Positions 24,962 through 36,254 of a stretch of DNA of 64,000 nucleotides are shown here, in pieces. The notes below the pieces were generated by a model that was not told the DNA's origin, did not search any database, and was given only the letters and a program-made list of their open reading frames with translations. A program made the translations under genes and the position numbers. The stretch lies in NCBI RefSeq assembly GCF_040110915.1, contig NZ_CP157793.1, positions 1,934,939 to 1,998,938 on the forward strand, written 5' to 3'. Position 1 is the stretch's first letter; each line of letters starts with the position of its first letter. The stretch comes from Stappia sp. (lineage in GTDB: Bacteria > Pseudomonadota > Alphaproteobacteria > Rhizobiales > Stappiaceae).

Positions 24962-25525
24962 CTACTCCCCTTGCCCCGCCGCGATCGTCGGGCTCTGCAC
25001 CACATCGCCGGGCTGGATGCCGAGCCGCGCCGCCGTACCCGCCGGCACCTCCAGCACATAACGCACCTTCGCCCGCGAGGGCACAAGCTCTAACGACAGG
25101 GGCACCGTATCGCGCGCGATATGGGCAATCCGCCCCGATGCCTCGATGAACAGCATGTCGAGCGAAATCAGCGTGTTCTTCATCCAGAACGCGACTTCGC
25201 GCTCGAGCTGGAAATCGAACAGCATGCCGGCATCGGGGGCGAGCGTCTCGCGGAACATCAGCCCGCGCGCCCGGCTCTCATTCGTATCGGCGATCTCGAC
25301 CTGGAACTTGTGCCGGCCGGACGCCGACACCACGACAAGCATCTCCCGCGCCAGAGCCGGGGCAGCCGTTTCGCTCGCCACGGCCCGCGTCGCGAGACCG
25401 CCGCCCGTCGCGACACAGGCAAGGGCCGCAAGAACAGCGAAAACAAGGTGCAGGCCGCAGCGGCGCACATGAGACAGGCCACGCCTCCCCCGTGTCCGGT
25501 CGGGTGGCAGCCGATCCCGCGCCAT
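24962..25525 (-). CDS. DUF192 family exported protein
   Basis: Protein of 187 residues with a hydrophobic amino-terminal segment near residues 22-45 (LHLVFAVLAALACVATGGG), either a signal peptide or an anchor. The mature part is a complete DUF192 (UPF0127) domain: FQVEIADTNESRARGLMFRE, GMLFDFQLEREVAFWMKNTLISLDMLFI and YVLEVPAGTAARLGIQPGD. Function of the family is unknown. Its ATG shares the last base of the cold-shock gene's stop (TGATG), so translation is coupled; this pairing is common in Hyphomicrobiales. A longer frame upstream is the shadow of the cold-shock gene. Confidence 0.88.
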   Translation of the reverse strand: MARDRLPPDRTRGRRGLSHVRRCGLHLVFAVLAALACVATGGGLATRAVASETAAPALAREMLVVVSASGRHKFQVEIADTNESRARGLMFRETLAPDAGMLFDFQLEREVAFWMKNTLISLDMLFIEASGRIAHIARDTVPLSLELVPSRAKVRYVLEVPAGTAARLGIQPGDVVQSPTIAAGQGE

Positions 25526-26109
25526 CAGTGCGACGAAGGGATATGCACGCCCTCGCCGTCGGGCCGGATTTCGGCGGCCATGCGCCCCTTCGGCCCCTGG
25601 CCGTAGCGCACCATCACCGTCTGCCCGGGACGCAACTCGGTGATGCCGAAGCGCCGCAGGGTCTCCATGTGCACGAAAATGTCCTCCGTGCCCTCGCCCT
25701 GGGTGAGAAAGCCGAAGCCCTTGACGCGATTGAACCATTTGACGGTCGCGGGCTCGTATCCGCTCTCTGGCACGACCTGCACGTGGGTGCGCGACGGCGG
25801 CAGTTGCGAGGGGTGAACGGCGGTCGATTCGTCCATGGAGAGAATGCGGAAGGCCTGAAGCCCGCGCGATCCCGGAACGACCTCGCAGACGATCCGCGCG
25901 CCTTCATAGGCGGTCCGATACCCGTCGCGGCGCAGGCACGTCACATGCAGGAGAATATCGGCTTGCCCGTTGTCCGGAACGATGAACCCGTAGCCCTTGG
26001 CGACATCGAACCACTTGATGGCGCCGGCGACGACCTGAAGGTCGGTCCGCGTCTCCTCGCCCGCGCCGTCACGCGCCTCAAACGAGGGTTTTGTCCCCAG
26101 ATCCTTCAT
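25525..26109 (-). CDS. Double cold-shock-domain protein
   Basis: Nucleic-acid-binding protein of 194 residues with two cold-shock domains: GAIKWFDVAKGYGFIVPD with ILLHVTCL (about 29-90), and ATVKWFNRVKGFGFLTQGEG with IFVHMETL (about 120-185). Both keep the aromatic RNP1-like KGYGF/KGFGF and RNP2-like motifs. This tandem-CSD form is typical of alphaproteobacteria and likely acts as an RNA chaperone. The ATG at 26109 (MKDLGTKPSF) gives the natural domain start; the frame extends upstream without similarity. Coupled to the DUF192 gene. Confidence 0.92.
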   Translation of the reverse strand: MKDLGTKPSFEARDGAGEETRTDLQVVAGAIKWFDVAKGYGFIVPDNGQADILLHVTCLRRDGYRTAYEGARIVCEVVPGSRGLQAFRILSMDESTAVHPSQLPPSRTHVQVVPESGYEPATVKWFNRVKGFGFLTQGEGTEDIFVHMETLRRFGITELRPGQTVMVRYGQGPKGRMAAEIRPDGEGVHIPSSH

Positions 26110-26483
26110 CGTCCACGCCCCTGATACGCCGCAAGCTGGAACCGCACATGCGAAGCCGACACCGCCGATTCCGCAGCCACAGTCTAACATCCCGAAATGG
26201 CGGAACCACACAATTCTGCGAAAATTGACCATGTGAGCCGCCGGAGAAAAGAGTGAGCCGTTTTCCGCGATTCGCAAACAGGCAGCATTTGCCGCCCTCC
26301 CCGCGGACATCCCCGTCGCGGATGCCCCGTCGTGGGCGCGCCCAAGTCAATGCTCCGGCCGCGGTCGCGGGATCGACCCGTTGATCTTGCCGTCGGGAGC
26401 CATAGTGTTGAGGGCAACCGCACCCCCGCACGCACGCCGGGGGTGCGCGAACCTGACGACCCAAACCCCGCGAAAGGGACAGC

Positions 26484-26924
26484 ATGCGCTACCTTCACAC
26501 CATGATCCGCATCCGCGACGTCGAGGAATCGCTGGATTTCTTCTGCAACAAGCTCGGCCTGGAGGAGGTTCGCCGCTACGAGAGCGAGGCCGGGCGCTTC
26601 ACGCTGATCTTCCTGGCCGCGCCGGAAGACGTGGAGGCGGTCAAGTCCGGCTCGGCGCCGGCGCTGGAACTCACCTACAACTGGGATCCGGAAGAGTATG
26701 ACGGCGGGCGCAACTTCGGTCATCTCGCCTATCAGGTCGACGACATCTACGCGACCTGCGCTGCGCTTCAGTCCGCCGGCGTGACGATCAACCGCCCGCC
26801 GCGCGACGGCCGCATGGCCTTCATCCGCTCGCCCGACAACATCTCCATCGAACTGCTGCAAAAGGGCGAGGCGCAGGCGCCGCAGGAGCCCTGGACCTCG
26901 ATGGAAAACACCGGCACCTGGTGA
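26484..26924 (+). CDS. gloA: Lactoylglutathione lyase (glyoxalase I)
   Basis: Glyoxalase I of 146 residues; with glutathione it converts the methylglyoxal hemithioacetal to S-lactoylglutathione in the cytoplasm. Metal ligands match the family: H5 (YLHTMIRI), E62 (LELTYNW), H80 (NFGHLAYQV) and E123 (SIELLQ). [11 protein letters not shown] and [15 protein letters not shown] are standard GloA landmarks. AAAGGGAC sits a few bases upstream of the ATG. The short carboxyl tail beyond residue 130 is unremarkable. Single gene, between the cold-shock pair and tRNA-Glu. Confidence 0.94.
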   Translation: MRYLHTMIRIRDVEESLDFFCNKLGLEEVRRYESEAGRFTLIFLAAPEDVEAVKSGSAPALELTYNWDPEEYDGGRNFGHLAYQVDDIYATCAALQSAGVTINRPPRDGRMAFIRSPDNISIELLQKGEAQAPQEPWTSMENTGTW

Positions 26925-27052
26925 GTGCCGGCGGCGCGCGGGCGGCACGCGCCTGCCCGCGCGCCGCGGTCCGCTCGCCGCGCTGGCCTCCGGTGATCCG
27001 GCCTCAGATGGCGAGACGCACGAAGCCTGTGGATGAATGCGCATCCCCCCTC

Positions 27053-27081
27053 TTGCCACGTGCCGAATTCCTGCTTATAAC
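27053..27081 (+). promoter_or_regulatory. Promoter of tRNA-Glu
   Basis: TTGCCA at 27053-27058 and TATAAC at 27076-27081 with a 17-base spacer, 21 bases before the tRNA. A textbook layout. Confidence 0.72.
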
Positions 27082-27102
27082 CCGCCCACATCGACGCAGC
27101 GG

Positions 27103-27178
27103 GCGCCCATCGTCTAGCGGTCTAGGACGCCGCCCTTTCACGGCGGAAACACGGGTTCGAGTCCCGTTGGGCGTGCCA
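27103..27178 (+). tRNA. tRNA-Glu (anticodon TTC)
   Basis: Acceptor GCGCCCA pairs with TGGGCGT (terminal G-U), D region TCGTCTAGCGGTCTAGGAC, anticodon loop CTTTCAC within CCGCC/GGCGG giving TTC (glutamate), T arm ACGGGTTCGAGTCCCGT and encoded CCA at 27176-27178. Confidence 0.95.
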
Positions 27179-28135
27179 GTCGTTGCGTTGATGTCTTCAG
27201 CCCGGGCCGCAGGCCCGCGTGGCAATGGTTCCCCCCCTTATCGAGTTCCTTTCCCTCATCTGACTCCCATGTAGGTGCCCCCCTCACCGGGCGCTGCCGG
27301 TCGTCGCACAACGTTTGTTCAGATGCCGGCGCAGACCCCGGGCACGTGACGCGCCTTGGCTGGGCGCATGGGCCAGACCCTTAGGACATGATGCAACGGG
27401 ATGCCTGACGGGTATCTCCCGGATCGAGAGCCGGTCACCCGCACATTCGCGCGTCTCTTGCGCCGCCCGCAAGGCAGCTGCGTGGCGCCTTGCGCACGAT
27501 CTGCATACGTTTGCAATTTCGGACGGTCCGGATTCGCGAAATGCAAATTTCCCTTACGTCATGACGCGCATTTCGCGAAAGGCGCGCCGCCACGCAACTG
27601 GCAGGCTACGAATAATCCGCAGGAAAACCCTCAAATGTGCGCACATAAGCGCATTGGCACGCTTCTTGATACGTGGAGGGCGAGCGCGATAGGCGGAAGG
27701 TCGGAAGGTCAGCCCGGCCCGGCGCCATCGACGCAGACAACCGCGACGCCCCATCGATCAAACAATCGCGGACATAAGAACGACCCTGGCCCGCTGAAGC
27801 CTCAAGTCATCGCTTCCACCCCGGATGACTTCGCCTCGGCGGGCCATTTCTTTTGCCATTCCCCCGCGGCTCGCTCCCAAGCGCGACCGACACGGCCGCA
27901 AACCGCCGCCACGCCGTCGACGCAGCACTGCGCATCGCGTCACGACCGTTGCGACCGTTCCGTCAGCCTGGCTCGCCCCCGGCACCGCCTGTCCGTCCTT
28001 CCGCCGACCGCCTGCGCCCCGGCGAACTCACAGACACTCGATCCGACGGCTTCCGCCAAGCGGCATGGTCGTCAGCCTGCGGCGAAGGCTCGTTTGTTTG
28101 CAGAGTCACTTTTGGGAAGACTGGTGAGGGAAGGA
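27179..28135. other. Long non-coding region with clustered palindromes
   Basis: About 957 bases without a believable gene: long frames cross the tRNA-Val or are low-complexity arginine/alanine runs. The notable content lies at 27515-27580: CGGACGGTCCG, a 12-bp inverted repeat (27533-27544 with 27568-27579) whose arms contain TTCGCGAA, and the 10-base palindrome CGTCATGACG (27557-27566). It could hold a small RNA or regulatory sites; I recognise no known RNA family. Confidence 0.5.
27533..27579. repeat. 12-bp inverted repeat enclosing a palindrome
   Basis: TTCGCGAAATGC (27533-27544) and GCATTTCGCGAA (27568-27579) are exact reverse complements 23 bases apart; each carries the 8-base palindrome TTCGCGAA. 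The spacer contains CGTCATGACG (27557-27566). The three palindromes within 47 bases look like paired protein-binding sites. Confidence 0.6.
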
Positions 28136-28211
28136 TGGTGGGCGGTGAGAGACTCGAACTCCCGACATCCTCGGTGTAAACGAGGCGCTCTACCAACTGA
28201 GCTAACCGCCC
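28136..28211 (-). tRNA. tRNA-Val (anticodon TAC)
   Basis: Minus-strand cloverleaf: acceptor GGGCGGT pairs with ACCGCCC, D arm TAGCTCAGTTGGTAGAGC, stem CCTCG/CGAGG enclosing TTTACAC with anticodon TAC (valine, GUA), T arm GGGAGTTCGAGTCTCTC, CCA encoded at 28136-28138. It is the second valine isoacceptor in the window. Confidence 0.95.
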
Positions 28212-28480
28212 ATCGCGCGCGCCCGGTCTGCCTGCGGCGGCCTGCCCCGGGAAAAGACCGGGATCTGCGCCGAAGGACGGACCGTCGAAGAACCGGGGCC
28301 GTCTTGATGGTCGGGCCGTTCCGACGACAGACCGGACAAGCGGGCCGATCAACCGGCCGCAGCGATGACTGAAGCCTTTTACGTCGCAGGCCTGAGAAGA
28401 TCAACCATCCCGCTCATCCCCGCCCACCGGCTGCACACCTGCCCGCCTGCACAAGCGAACGGACACCGGGATACCGGCGC

Positions 28481-28522
28481 CAGGGCTCGGGCACCAGGGC
28501 TCAGGCACCAGGGCTCAGGCAC
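28481..28522. repeat. Three tandem 14-base repeats
   Basis: CAGGGCTCGGGCAC, CAGGGCTCAGGCAC, CAGGGCTCAGGCAC in direct succession, two copies identical and one with a single change. A short non-coding tandem array, likely prone to slippage. Confidence 0.8.
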
Positions 28523-28707
28523 ACGCAGAAAGCTGCAAGAAAACGCAAGCAGGGTGCGGGCGGCACGAAGGCGACATCCTCCGCCGCACTCCGTCTCAAA
28601 GCCCTCCAGGGGCCCATTGGCGGGCGTTTGAACCACACCCGTCGCATCGGGCAACATCGGCGGCACCACGGGGCCGGCAGGCCGCGTGGTGCCGCCTCCC
28701 CGAACGC

Positions 28708-28743
28708 GAAGCGGCCCCGCCGGCGCAAACCGACGGGGCCGCT
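28708..28743 (-). terminator. Hairpin terminator after hup
   Basis: AAGCGGCCCCG (28708-28718) pairs exactly with CGGGGCCGCTT (28733-28743), and the pairing extends through CCGG/CCGA with one mismatch. It lies about 30 bases past the hup stop. The U-run is short, so efficiency is uncertain. Confidence 0.65.
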
Positions 28744-28770
28744 TGTGCAAGAGGAACGCGTCGACGCCGA

Positions 28771-29046
28771 TCAGGCGTTCACCGCGTCCTTCAGACCCTT
28801 GCCAGCCTTGAACTTCGGCGCCTTGGAGGCCGGGATCTGAATGGTGTCGCCGGTGCGCGGATTGCGGCCTTCCGACGCCGCGCGCTCGGTCACGGAGAAG
28901 TTGCCGAAGCCGATGATCCGGACTTCCGCGCCGCCCTTGAGCGCCTCGGTGATGACGTCCAGCGTCGCGTCCACGGCTTCACCGGCCTGCGCCTTGGTCA
29001 GGCCCGTCTTCTCCGCAACGGCGGCGATCAGATCGTTTTTGTTCAT
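28771..29046 (-). CDS. hup: DNA-binding protein HU
   Basis: Nucleoid protein of 91 residues; dimeric, bends DNA without sequence specificity. [57 protein letters not shown] are HU hallmarks, with the DNA-arm RNPRTG intact. The ATG at 29046 gives the family's exact amino terminus and has AGGAAAGGGA upstream; the frame extends further upstream without similarity. It follows lon on the same strand, with the lon terminator between, as in many rhizobia where hup (hupB) lies after lon. Confidence 0.95.
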   Translation of the reverse strand: MNKNDLIAAVAEKTGLTKAQAGEAVDATLDVITEALKGGAEVRIIGFGNFSVTERAASEGRNPRTGDTIQIPASKAPKFKAGKGLKDAVNA

Positions 29047-29177
29047 GGCAGTCCCTTTCCTGGAAACGGCAAGCCCGACGATTCGTGACAGGCTCTGGCC
29101 CCGGACACTCAAGCGAATTCGCCCGTCTGGCAAGCCGAAAAGCGCAGAAAACCGCGATTTCGACGCCTTTTTCATGC

Positions 29178-29207
29178 AAAAAGGGCCCCGGCGAATACCG
29201 GGGCCCT
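29178..29207 (-). terminator. Rho-independent terminator of lon
   Basis: AGGGCCCCGG (29182-29191) and CCGGGGCCCT (29198-29207) form a perfect ten-pair stem with a six-base loop; in the lon direction it is followed by a run of U (A on the plus strand, 29178-29182). Confidence 0.9.
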
Positions 29208-29230
29208 CCTGGGTGTTGATAAGCGGTGGA

Positions 29231-31654
<2,424 letters not shown>

Positions 31655-31844
31655 TGGTTTTCCTTTCCTTGCGAACCCGCCGCCCCGATGAGTGGCAGAT
31701 ACGGACGGGCGCAGTGTCGGCAACGTCGGGATCCGAACACGGGAGACGCTTCCGAGAGGAACCGCCCGTCACCCCCGAGGCCATCGTCCGCCGCCCCGAA
31801 GGGAGGTGGGCACGCCGGTCGATGCCACGTTGCCAGTTACGCCA

Positions 31845-31874
31845 ATACGTGGATACCCCCTTCTCGCCTGTCAA
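31845..31874 (-). promoter_or_regulatory. Candidate lon promoter (possibly heat-shock type)
   Basis: On the minus strand CTTGACA (complement at 31869-31875) is followed after about 17 bases by TATCCACGTAT. The CTTGA and the CCA-containing -10 resemble the alphaproteobacterial RpoH pattern, and lon is a classical RpoH target; the match is imperfect. Confidence 0.35.
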
Positions 31875-32076
31875 GGCACCCACTCGGATTGGCCATCGCG
31901 CCGATCCCAGATTACGCGGAACGCCGGCCGATTCGCCGAAAAACTGCGCCTTTCCCCAATCCAGCGGTGGAAAGTCGCGCCGGCGACCCGCCATCGGACG
32001 CGGCCCGCGCCGTTTCGCCGGCAAAGGGAACCGCGGCGCACGCGCGCGCGCCCTGGCGACGCTGCGCGGCAGACGC

Positions 32077-32108
32077 AAAACGGCTCCGGGGCAGGACCCC
32101 GGAGCCGT
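32077..32108 (-). terminator. Rho-independent terminator of clpX
   Basis: ACGGCTCCGGGG (32080-32091) and CCCCGGAGCCGT (32097-32108) make a perfect 12-pair stem with a five-base loop; in the clpX direction TTTT follows. It lies about 70 bases after the clpX stop. Confidence 0.88.
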
Positions 32109-32177
32109 GATCGCATCTGGTATCGCGTCCGATCGCCGACGGCCGTCCGCGCGGTTCGCCGCCGGCCTGCGGCCCCG

Positions 32178-33443
32178 TCAGGCGCTGCTGACGGATTCCT
32201 CGGCGCGATCCTCGTAGATATAGAGCGGACGCGCCTCGCCGGTGACAACCTCGGCCGAGATCACCACTTCCTTGACGCCCTTCAGGCCCGGAAGCTCGTA
32301 CATCGTGTCGAGCAGGATCGACTCCAGGATGGAGCGCAGGCCGCGTGCGCCGGTCTTGCGATCGATGGCCTTGCGGGCAATCGCCTTGAGCGCCTCTTCG
32401 TGGAAGGTGAGTTCCACGTTCTCCATCTCGAACAGCCGCTGGTACTGCTTGACGAGCGCGTTCTTGGGCTCGGTCAGGATCTGCACCAGCGCTTCCTCGT
32501 CCAGGTCGCCGAGCGTGGCGATCACCGGGAGACGGCCGACGAACTCCGGAATCAGGCCGAACTTCAGCAGATCCTCCGGCTCGAGTTCGGAAAACAGCTC
32601 GCCCGCGCGCCGGTCCTCCGGCGCCTCGACGGTGGCCTTGAAGCCGATCGAGGTCTTGCGGCCGCGCTCGGAGATGATCTTGTCGAGGCCGGCGAAGGCG
32701 CCGCCGCAGATGAACAGGATGTTGGTCGTGTCGACCTGCAGGAACTCCTGCTGCGGATGCTTGCGCCCGCCCTGCGGCGGCACGGAGGCCACGGTGCCCT
32801 CCATGATCTTCAGGAGCGCCTGCTGCACGCCCTCGCCCGACACGTCGCGGGTGATCGACGGATTGTCGGCCTTGCGGCTGATCTTGTCGACCTCGTCGAT
32901 GTAGACGATGCCGCGCTGCGCCCGCTCCACATTGTAATCGGCGGACTGGAGCAGCTTGAGGATGATGTTCTCGACATCCTCGCCGACGTAACCGGCCTCG
33001 GTGAGCGTCGTCGCATCGGCCATGGTGAACGGCACGTCGAGGATGCGCGCGAGCGTCTGGGCAAGCAGCGTCTTGCCGCAACCGGTCGGGCCGACGAGAA
33101 GGATGTTCGACTTGGCGAGTTCGACGTCATTGCCCTTCGACGCGTGATTCAACCGCTTGTAGTGGTTGTGCACGGCGACCGACAGGACCTTCTTCGCCGG
33201 CCCCTGCCCGATCACGTAGTCGTCGAGAACCGACCTGATCTCATCCGGCGTGGGAATGCCGTCGCGCGACTTCACCAGCGAGGACTTGTTCTCCTCGCGA
33301 ATGATGTCCATGCACAGTTCGACGCATTCGTCGCAGATGAATACGGTCGGGCCGGCGATCAACTTCCGCACTTCGTGCTGGCTCTTGCCGCAAAAGGAGC
33401 AGTAGAGCGTGTTCTTCGAGTCGCCGCCGCTGGCCTTAGTCAT
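32178..33443 (-). CDS. clpX: ATP-dependent Clp protease ATP-binding subunit ClpX
   Basis: AAA+ unfoldase of 421 residues that feeds ClpP. The amino-terminal zinc-binding domain has C15, C18, C37 and C40 (YCSFCGK, FICDEC). Walker A GPTGCGKT lies near 118-125, Walker B VYIDEVDK follows, and the ClpP-binding loop IGF-like motif is present (KTSIGFKAT). Carboxyl region [21 protein letters not shown] is typical. It is 262 bases downstream of clpP on the same strand and has its own terminator. Confidence 0.97.
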   Translation of the reverse strand: MTKASGGDSKNTLYCSFCGKSQHEVRKLIAGPTVFICDECVELCMDIIREENKSSLVKSRDGIPTPDEIRSVLDDYVIGQGPAKKVLSVAVHNHYKRLNHASKGNDVELAKSNILLVGPTGCGKTLLAQTLARILDVPFTMADATTLTEAGYVGEDVENIILKLLQSADYNVERAQRGIVYIDEVDKISRKADNPSITRDVSGEGVQQALLKIMEGTVASVPPQGGRKHPQQEFLQVDTTNILFICGGAFAGLDKIISERGRKTSIGFKATVEAPEDRRAGELFSELEPEDLLKFGLIPEFVGRLPVIATLGDLDEEALVQILTEPKNALVKQYQRLFEMENVELTFHEEALKAIARKAIDRKTGARGLRSILESILLDTMYELPGLKGVKEVVISAEVVTGEARPLYIYEDRAEESVSSA

Positions 33444-33678
33444 CAGGTAACCCCGCGTGGTTCGGTCGGGTTGCGCCTCCGCCAGGGAGCCGCCCCTTCC
33501 GGTCTGTCTGATCGAGAGGGACGCCGCGGCGTCCGCCTCATATCGGGTGCCGGGCCGTCGGCCTGCCCGGACTTGCCCCGAATGTCACCATGCTTCCACC
33601 TCAAAAATCAATATAGGTTTAAGGCAAACGCATGGCGGCGGTTTTGCTCATTCTCACGAACCGGTGCCGACGCCCCCC

Positions 33679-33708
33679 GGCGCGCACGGATCAGGCGCGC
33701 ACGGATCA
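33679..33708. repeat. 15-base tandem duplication including the clpP stop codon
   Basis: GGCGCGCACGGATCA occurs twice in direct succession (33679-33693 and 33694-33708). The second copy contains the clpP stop (33706-33708), so after the true stop a second in-frame TGA follows 15 bases later. A recent local duplication with no coding effect. Confidence 0.85.
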
Positions 33709-34344
33709 GGAGGCGGCCTCGCCCCCGCCGATGCTGGCGCGATCGGTGATCACCTCGTCTACGATGCCGAATTCCTTCGCCCGCTCCGCCGTCATGAAGT
33801 TGTCGCGCTCCAGCGCTTCTTCAACCGAATCGAGCGACTGGCCCGTGTGCTTCACGTAAATGTCATTCAACCGCTTCTTCATGCTCAGGATTTCCTGGGC
33901 ATGCAGCATGATGTCGGCGGCCTGGCCACGGAACCCGCCGGAGGGCTGGTGCACCATCACGCGGGCGTTCGGCAGCGAGAAGCGCATGCCCTTCGCGCCG
34001 GCCGCGAGCAGCAGCGAGCCCATCGAGGCCGCCTGGCCGATGCACAGCGTCGACACGTCCGGGCGAATGAACTGCATCGTGTCGTAGATCGCGAGCCCCG
34101 AGGTCACCAGACCGCCGGGCGAATTGATGTAAAGCGCGATCTCCTTGCTCGGGTTTTCCGATTCGAGGAAGAGCAGCTGGGCGCAGATCAGCGCCGACAT
34201 GTGGTCTTCCACCGGACCGGTGACGAAGATGATGCGCTCCTTCAAAAGCCGGGAATAAATGTCGTACGAACGCTCTCCCCGGTTCGTCTGCTCGACGACC
34301 ATCGGGATGAGGGTGCCCACGGCGTAATCGACTGGATCCTTCAT
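33706..34344 (-). CDS. clpP: ATP-dependent Clp protease proteolytic subunit ClpP
   Basis: Serine protease of 212 residues forming the tetradecameric chamber used by ClpX and ClpA. The catalytic triad is S107 ([11 protein letters not shown]), H132 (VMVHQPSGG) and D181 (ERDNFM). Motifs for subunit contacts (INSPGG) are present. The ATG at 34344 ([10 protein letters not shown]) is the family start; its ribosome site is weak. Upstream neighbour is tig, downstream clpX, the widespread tig-clpP-clpX order. A 15-base tandem duplication ends exactly at its stop codon. Confidence 0.96.
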   Translation of the reverse strand: MKDPVDYAVGTLIPMVVEQTNRGERSYDIYSRLLKERIIFVTGPVEDHMSALICAQLLFLESENPSKEIALYINSPGGLVTSGLAIYDTMQFIRPDVSTLCIGQAASMGSLLLAAGAKGMRFSLPNARVMVHQPSGGFRGQAADIMLHAQEILSMKKRLNDIYVKHTGQSLDSVEEALERDNFMTAERAKEFGIVDEVITDRASIGGGEAAS

Positions 34345-34615
34345 GCCTCGTCCATGCTTTGGAGAACCGCCCGGACCGGTGACTTCCGGCCATTCACATC
34401 CAGTTGCCAACAACAGTCCGGCGGCGCGCTCTCGGTCTCGGTCTTCTGAGTCGAAAAAAGCGACAGCCCATTCATAAGGGATGTCGCCTCACTGCGAAAG
34501 GTAGGGTCTCGCTCTCCCCGGGCAAGGGTTAAGAGCGGGTCAAGCCGGGGACCGGTGTCGTCCGGCCGGAAGCCTGCGCTCCCGCCCGGACGGACCGTGA
34601 GGACGAACCGACCGC

Positions 34616-35962
34616 TCAAGCGGTCTCGTCCGCCTCGTCCTCGGCCATCAGCTCGTCCTTGGTGACCGTCTTGTCGGTCACGTCGGCCAGTTCGAGGATG
34701 TAGTCGACGACCTTCTCCTCGTAGAGCGGGGCCTGAAGGCTGGCCAGCGCCTGCGGATTGCTCCGATAATATTCGAAGACTTCCTTTTCCTGGCCCGGGA
34801 ACTGGCGCACGCGCTCGTAAAGCGCCTTCTGCACCTCCTCGTCGCCGACCTTGACCTCGTTGCGCTCGCCGACTTCCGACAGCACGAGGCCGAGGCGCAC
34901 CCGGCGTTCCGCGATCTTGCGGTACTCGGCGCGGGTCTCTTCCTCGTTGGCGTCCTCGTCGTCGAAGGACTTGCCCTCGCGCTGCATGTCCGCCTCGACC
35001 TGGCGCCACACCTGATCGAACTCGGACTCCACCAGCCGCTCCGGCAGATCGAAGGTGTAGACCTCGTCGAGCTTGTCGAGCAGCTGACGCTTCACCTTCT
35101 GGCGCGTCATGGCGCCATACTGGCTCTCGATCTGCCCGCGGATGATCTCCTTGAGCTTGTCGAGACCCTCGAGGCCCAACCCCTTGGCGAACTCGTCGTC
35201 GATCGTCACCTCGCCCGGCGCCTCGACCGCCTTGACGACGATGTCGAAGGTCACCGGCTTGCCGGCGAGATGCTTGGCCGGATAATCCTCCGGGAAGCTC
35301 ACCTCGATGGTCTTCTCGTCGCCGGCCTTCAGCCCGACGAGTTGCTCCTCGAAGCCCGGAATGAACTGCTTGGAGCCGATCACGAGCTGGCCGTTCTCGT
35401 CGGCGCCACCCTCGAAGGGCTCGCCGTCGAGCTTGCCGACGTAGCTCATCTGGACACGGTCGCCGTCTTCGGCGGCGCCGTCCTTCTCGGCGAACGGCTT
35501 GTTGTTTTCCGCGATCTGGGCGATCTGCTCGTCGACTTCCTCATCGGAAATCTCGACGACCGGGCGCTCGATCTGCACCGTCTTGAAATCGATGATCTCG
35601 AACTCCGGCAGGATGTCGTAGCTCATCGTGTAGGCGATGTCGGCGGAGCCCTCGAGGATCGCTTCCGCGTCGCCCTCGGGCAGATCGATCTCCGGCTGCA
35701 GCGCCGGCTTCTCGTTGCGCTCCTCGACCACCGAGCGGGTGGTTTCGGTGATCATCTCGTTGAGGATCTCGGCGGTCGCCTGGCGGCCGTACATGCGCTT
35801 CATATGCGCCATCGGCACCTTGCCGGGACGGAAGCCCCGGATCTGGACCTTGCCCTTGAGATCTTCGAGATAAGTGTCGAGGCGACTTGCAAGATCAGAC
35901 GCCGGAATGACGACTTTCAATTCGCGTTTCAGCCCCTCGGCCAGCGTTTCGGTTACCTGCAT
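34616..35962 (-). CDS. tig: Trigger factor
   Basis: Ribosome-associated chaperone and peptidyl-prolyl isomerase of 448 residues. The ribosome-binding signature is in GFRPGKVPMAHMKRMYG; the FKBP-type domain lies about 150-245 (GDRVQMSYVGKLDGEPFEGG, GSKQFIPGFEEQLVG); the rest is the helical chaperone domain. The acidic tail (EDEADETA) is usual. The start MQVTETLAEGLKRE is conserved in the order although the ribosome site is distant; a longer frame crosses the tRNA-Leu and is not real. GACCGC/GCGGTC arms (34610-34625) form a small palindrome across its stop codon. Confidence 0.96.
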   Translation of the reverse strand: MQVTETLAEGLKRELKVVIPASDLASRLDTYLEDLKGKVQIRGFRPGKVPMAHMKRMYGRQATAEILNEMITETTRSVVEERNEKPALQPEIDLPEGDAEAILEGSADIAYTMSYDILPEFEIIDFKTVQIERPVVEISDEEVDEQIAQIAENNKPFAEKDGAAEDGDRVQMSYVGKLDGEPFEGGADENGQLVIGSKQFIPGFEEQLVGLKAGDEKTIEVSFPEDYPAKHLAGKPVTFDIVVKAVEAPGEVTIDDEFAKGLGLEGLDKLKEIIRGQIESQYGAMTRQKVKRQLLDKLDEVYTFDLPERLVESEFDQVWRQVEADMQREGKSFDDEDANEEETRAEYRKIAERRVRLGLVLSEVGERNEVKVGDEEVQKALYERVRQFPGQEKEVFEYYRSNPQALASLQAPLYEEKVVDYILELADVTDKTVTKDELMAEDEADETA

Positions 35963-36057
35963 GGCGTGTGCTTCGTCCTTGGTCGAGAACGTCTTTCCGA
36001 CTGCTCGTTCGAAAGTGTTGGCCCTGTACGGGTGTTTGTTTCGGTCCCGGCCGTGCC

Positions 36058-36142
36058 TGGTGCGGGCGGAGGGACTTGAACCCCCACGGCTTGCGCCACC
36101 AGAACCTAAATCTGGCGTGTCTACCAGTTCCACCACGCCCGC
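36058..36142 (-). tRNA. tRNA-Leu (anticodon TAG)
   Basis: Class II tRNA with a long variable arm on the minus strand: acceptor GCGGGCG pairs with CGCCCGC, stem CCAGA/TCTGG encloses TTTAGGT giving TAG (leucine, CUA), T arm GTGGGGGTTCAAGTCCCTC, CCA at 36058-36060. Confidence 0.95.
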
Positions 36143-36177
36143 GACTTGCGTTAGGCGCCTATAGCCGAGGCGCGGCC

Positions 36178-36205
36178 TCTATAGCACCCCGACCGACGCG
36201 GTCAA
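36178..36205 (-). promoter_or_regulatory. Promoter of tRNA-Leu
   Basis: On the minus strand TTGACC (36200-36205) and TATAGA (36178-36183) are 16 bases apart, and the tRNA begins 35 bases past the -10 element. It abuts the nnr terminator. Confidence 0.62.
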
Positions 36206-36248
36206 AGAAAAATCGGGGCGTTTTCCCGGCCCCTTCCGGCCGCGCCCC
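36206..36248 (-). terminator. Terminator of nnr
   Basis: GGGGCG (36243-36248 complement) and CGCCCC (36215-36220 complement) arms with an inner CGGCC/GGCCG pairing, followed in the nnr direction by GATTTTTCTTT. It ends just where the tRNA-Leu promoter begins. Confidence 0.6.
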
Positions 36249-36254
36249 GCCCCG

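Larger units (their letters stand above)
28212..28770. other. Intergenic region between tRNA-Val(TAC) and hup
   Basis: About 560 bases with no convincing gene. It contains a tandem 14-base repeat (28481-28522) and, at its right end, the hup terminator hairpin. A 123-codon leftward frame here is low complexity and is not called. Confidence 0.5.
31655..32177. other. Intergenic region upstream of lon
   Basis: About 520 bases holding the clpX terminator (32077-32108), a candidate lon promoter (31845-31874) and a roughly 190-base lon leader. Long frames on both strands here are shadows. Confidence 0.5.

Noticed and set aside
27401..28372. Rightward 323-codon frame in the gene desert
   Set aside because: It reads straight through tRNA-Val(TAC) and is a compositional artefact.
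28379..28750. Leftward 123-codon frame between tRNA-Val(TAC) and hup
   Set aside because: It includes the tandem 14-base repeats and the hup terminator; no protein-like pattern.
34610..34625. Palindrome across the tig stop codon as a terminator
   Set aside because: Only six-pair arms, no U-run, and clpP follows on the same strand; noted in the tig entry only.
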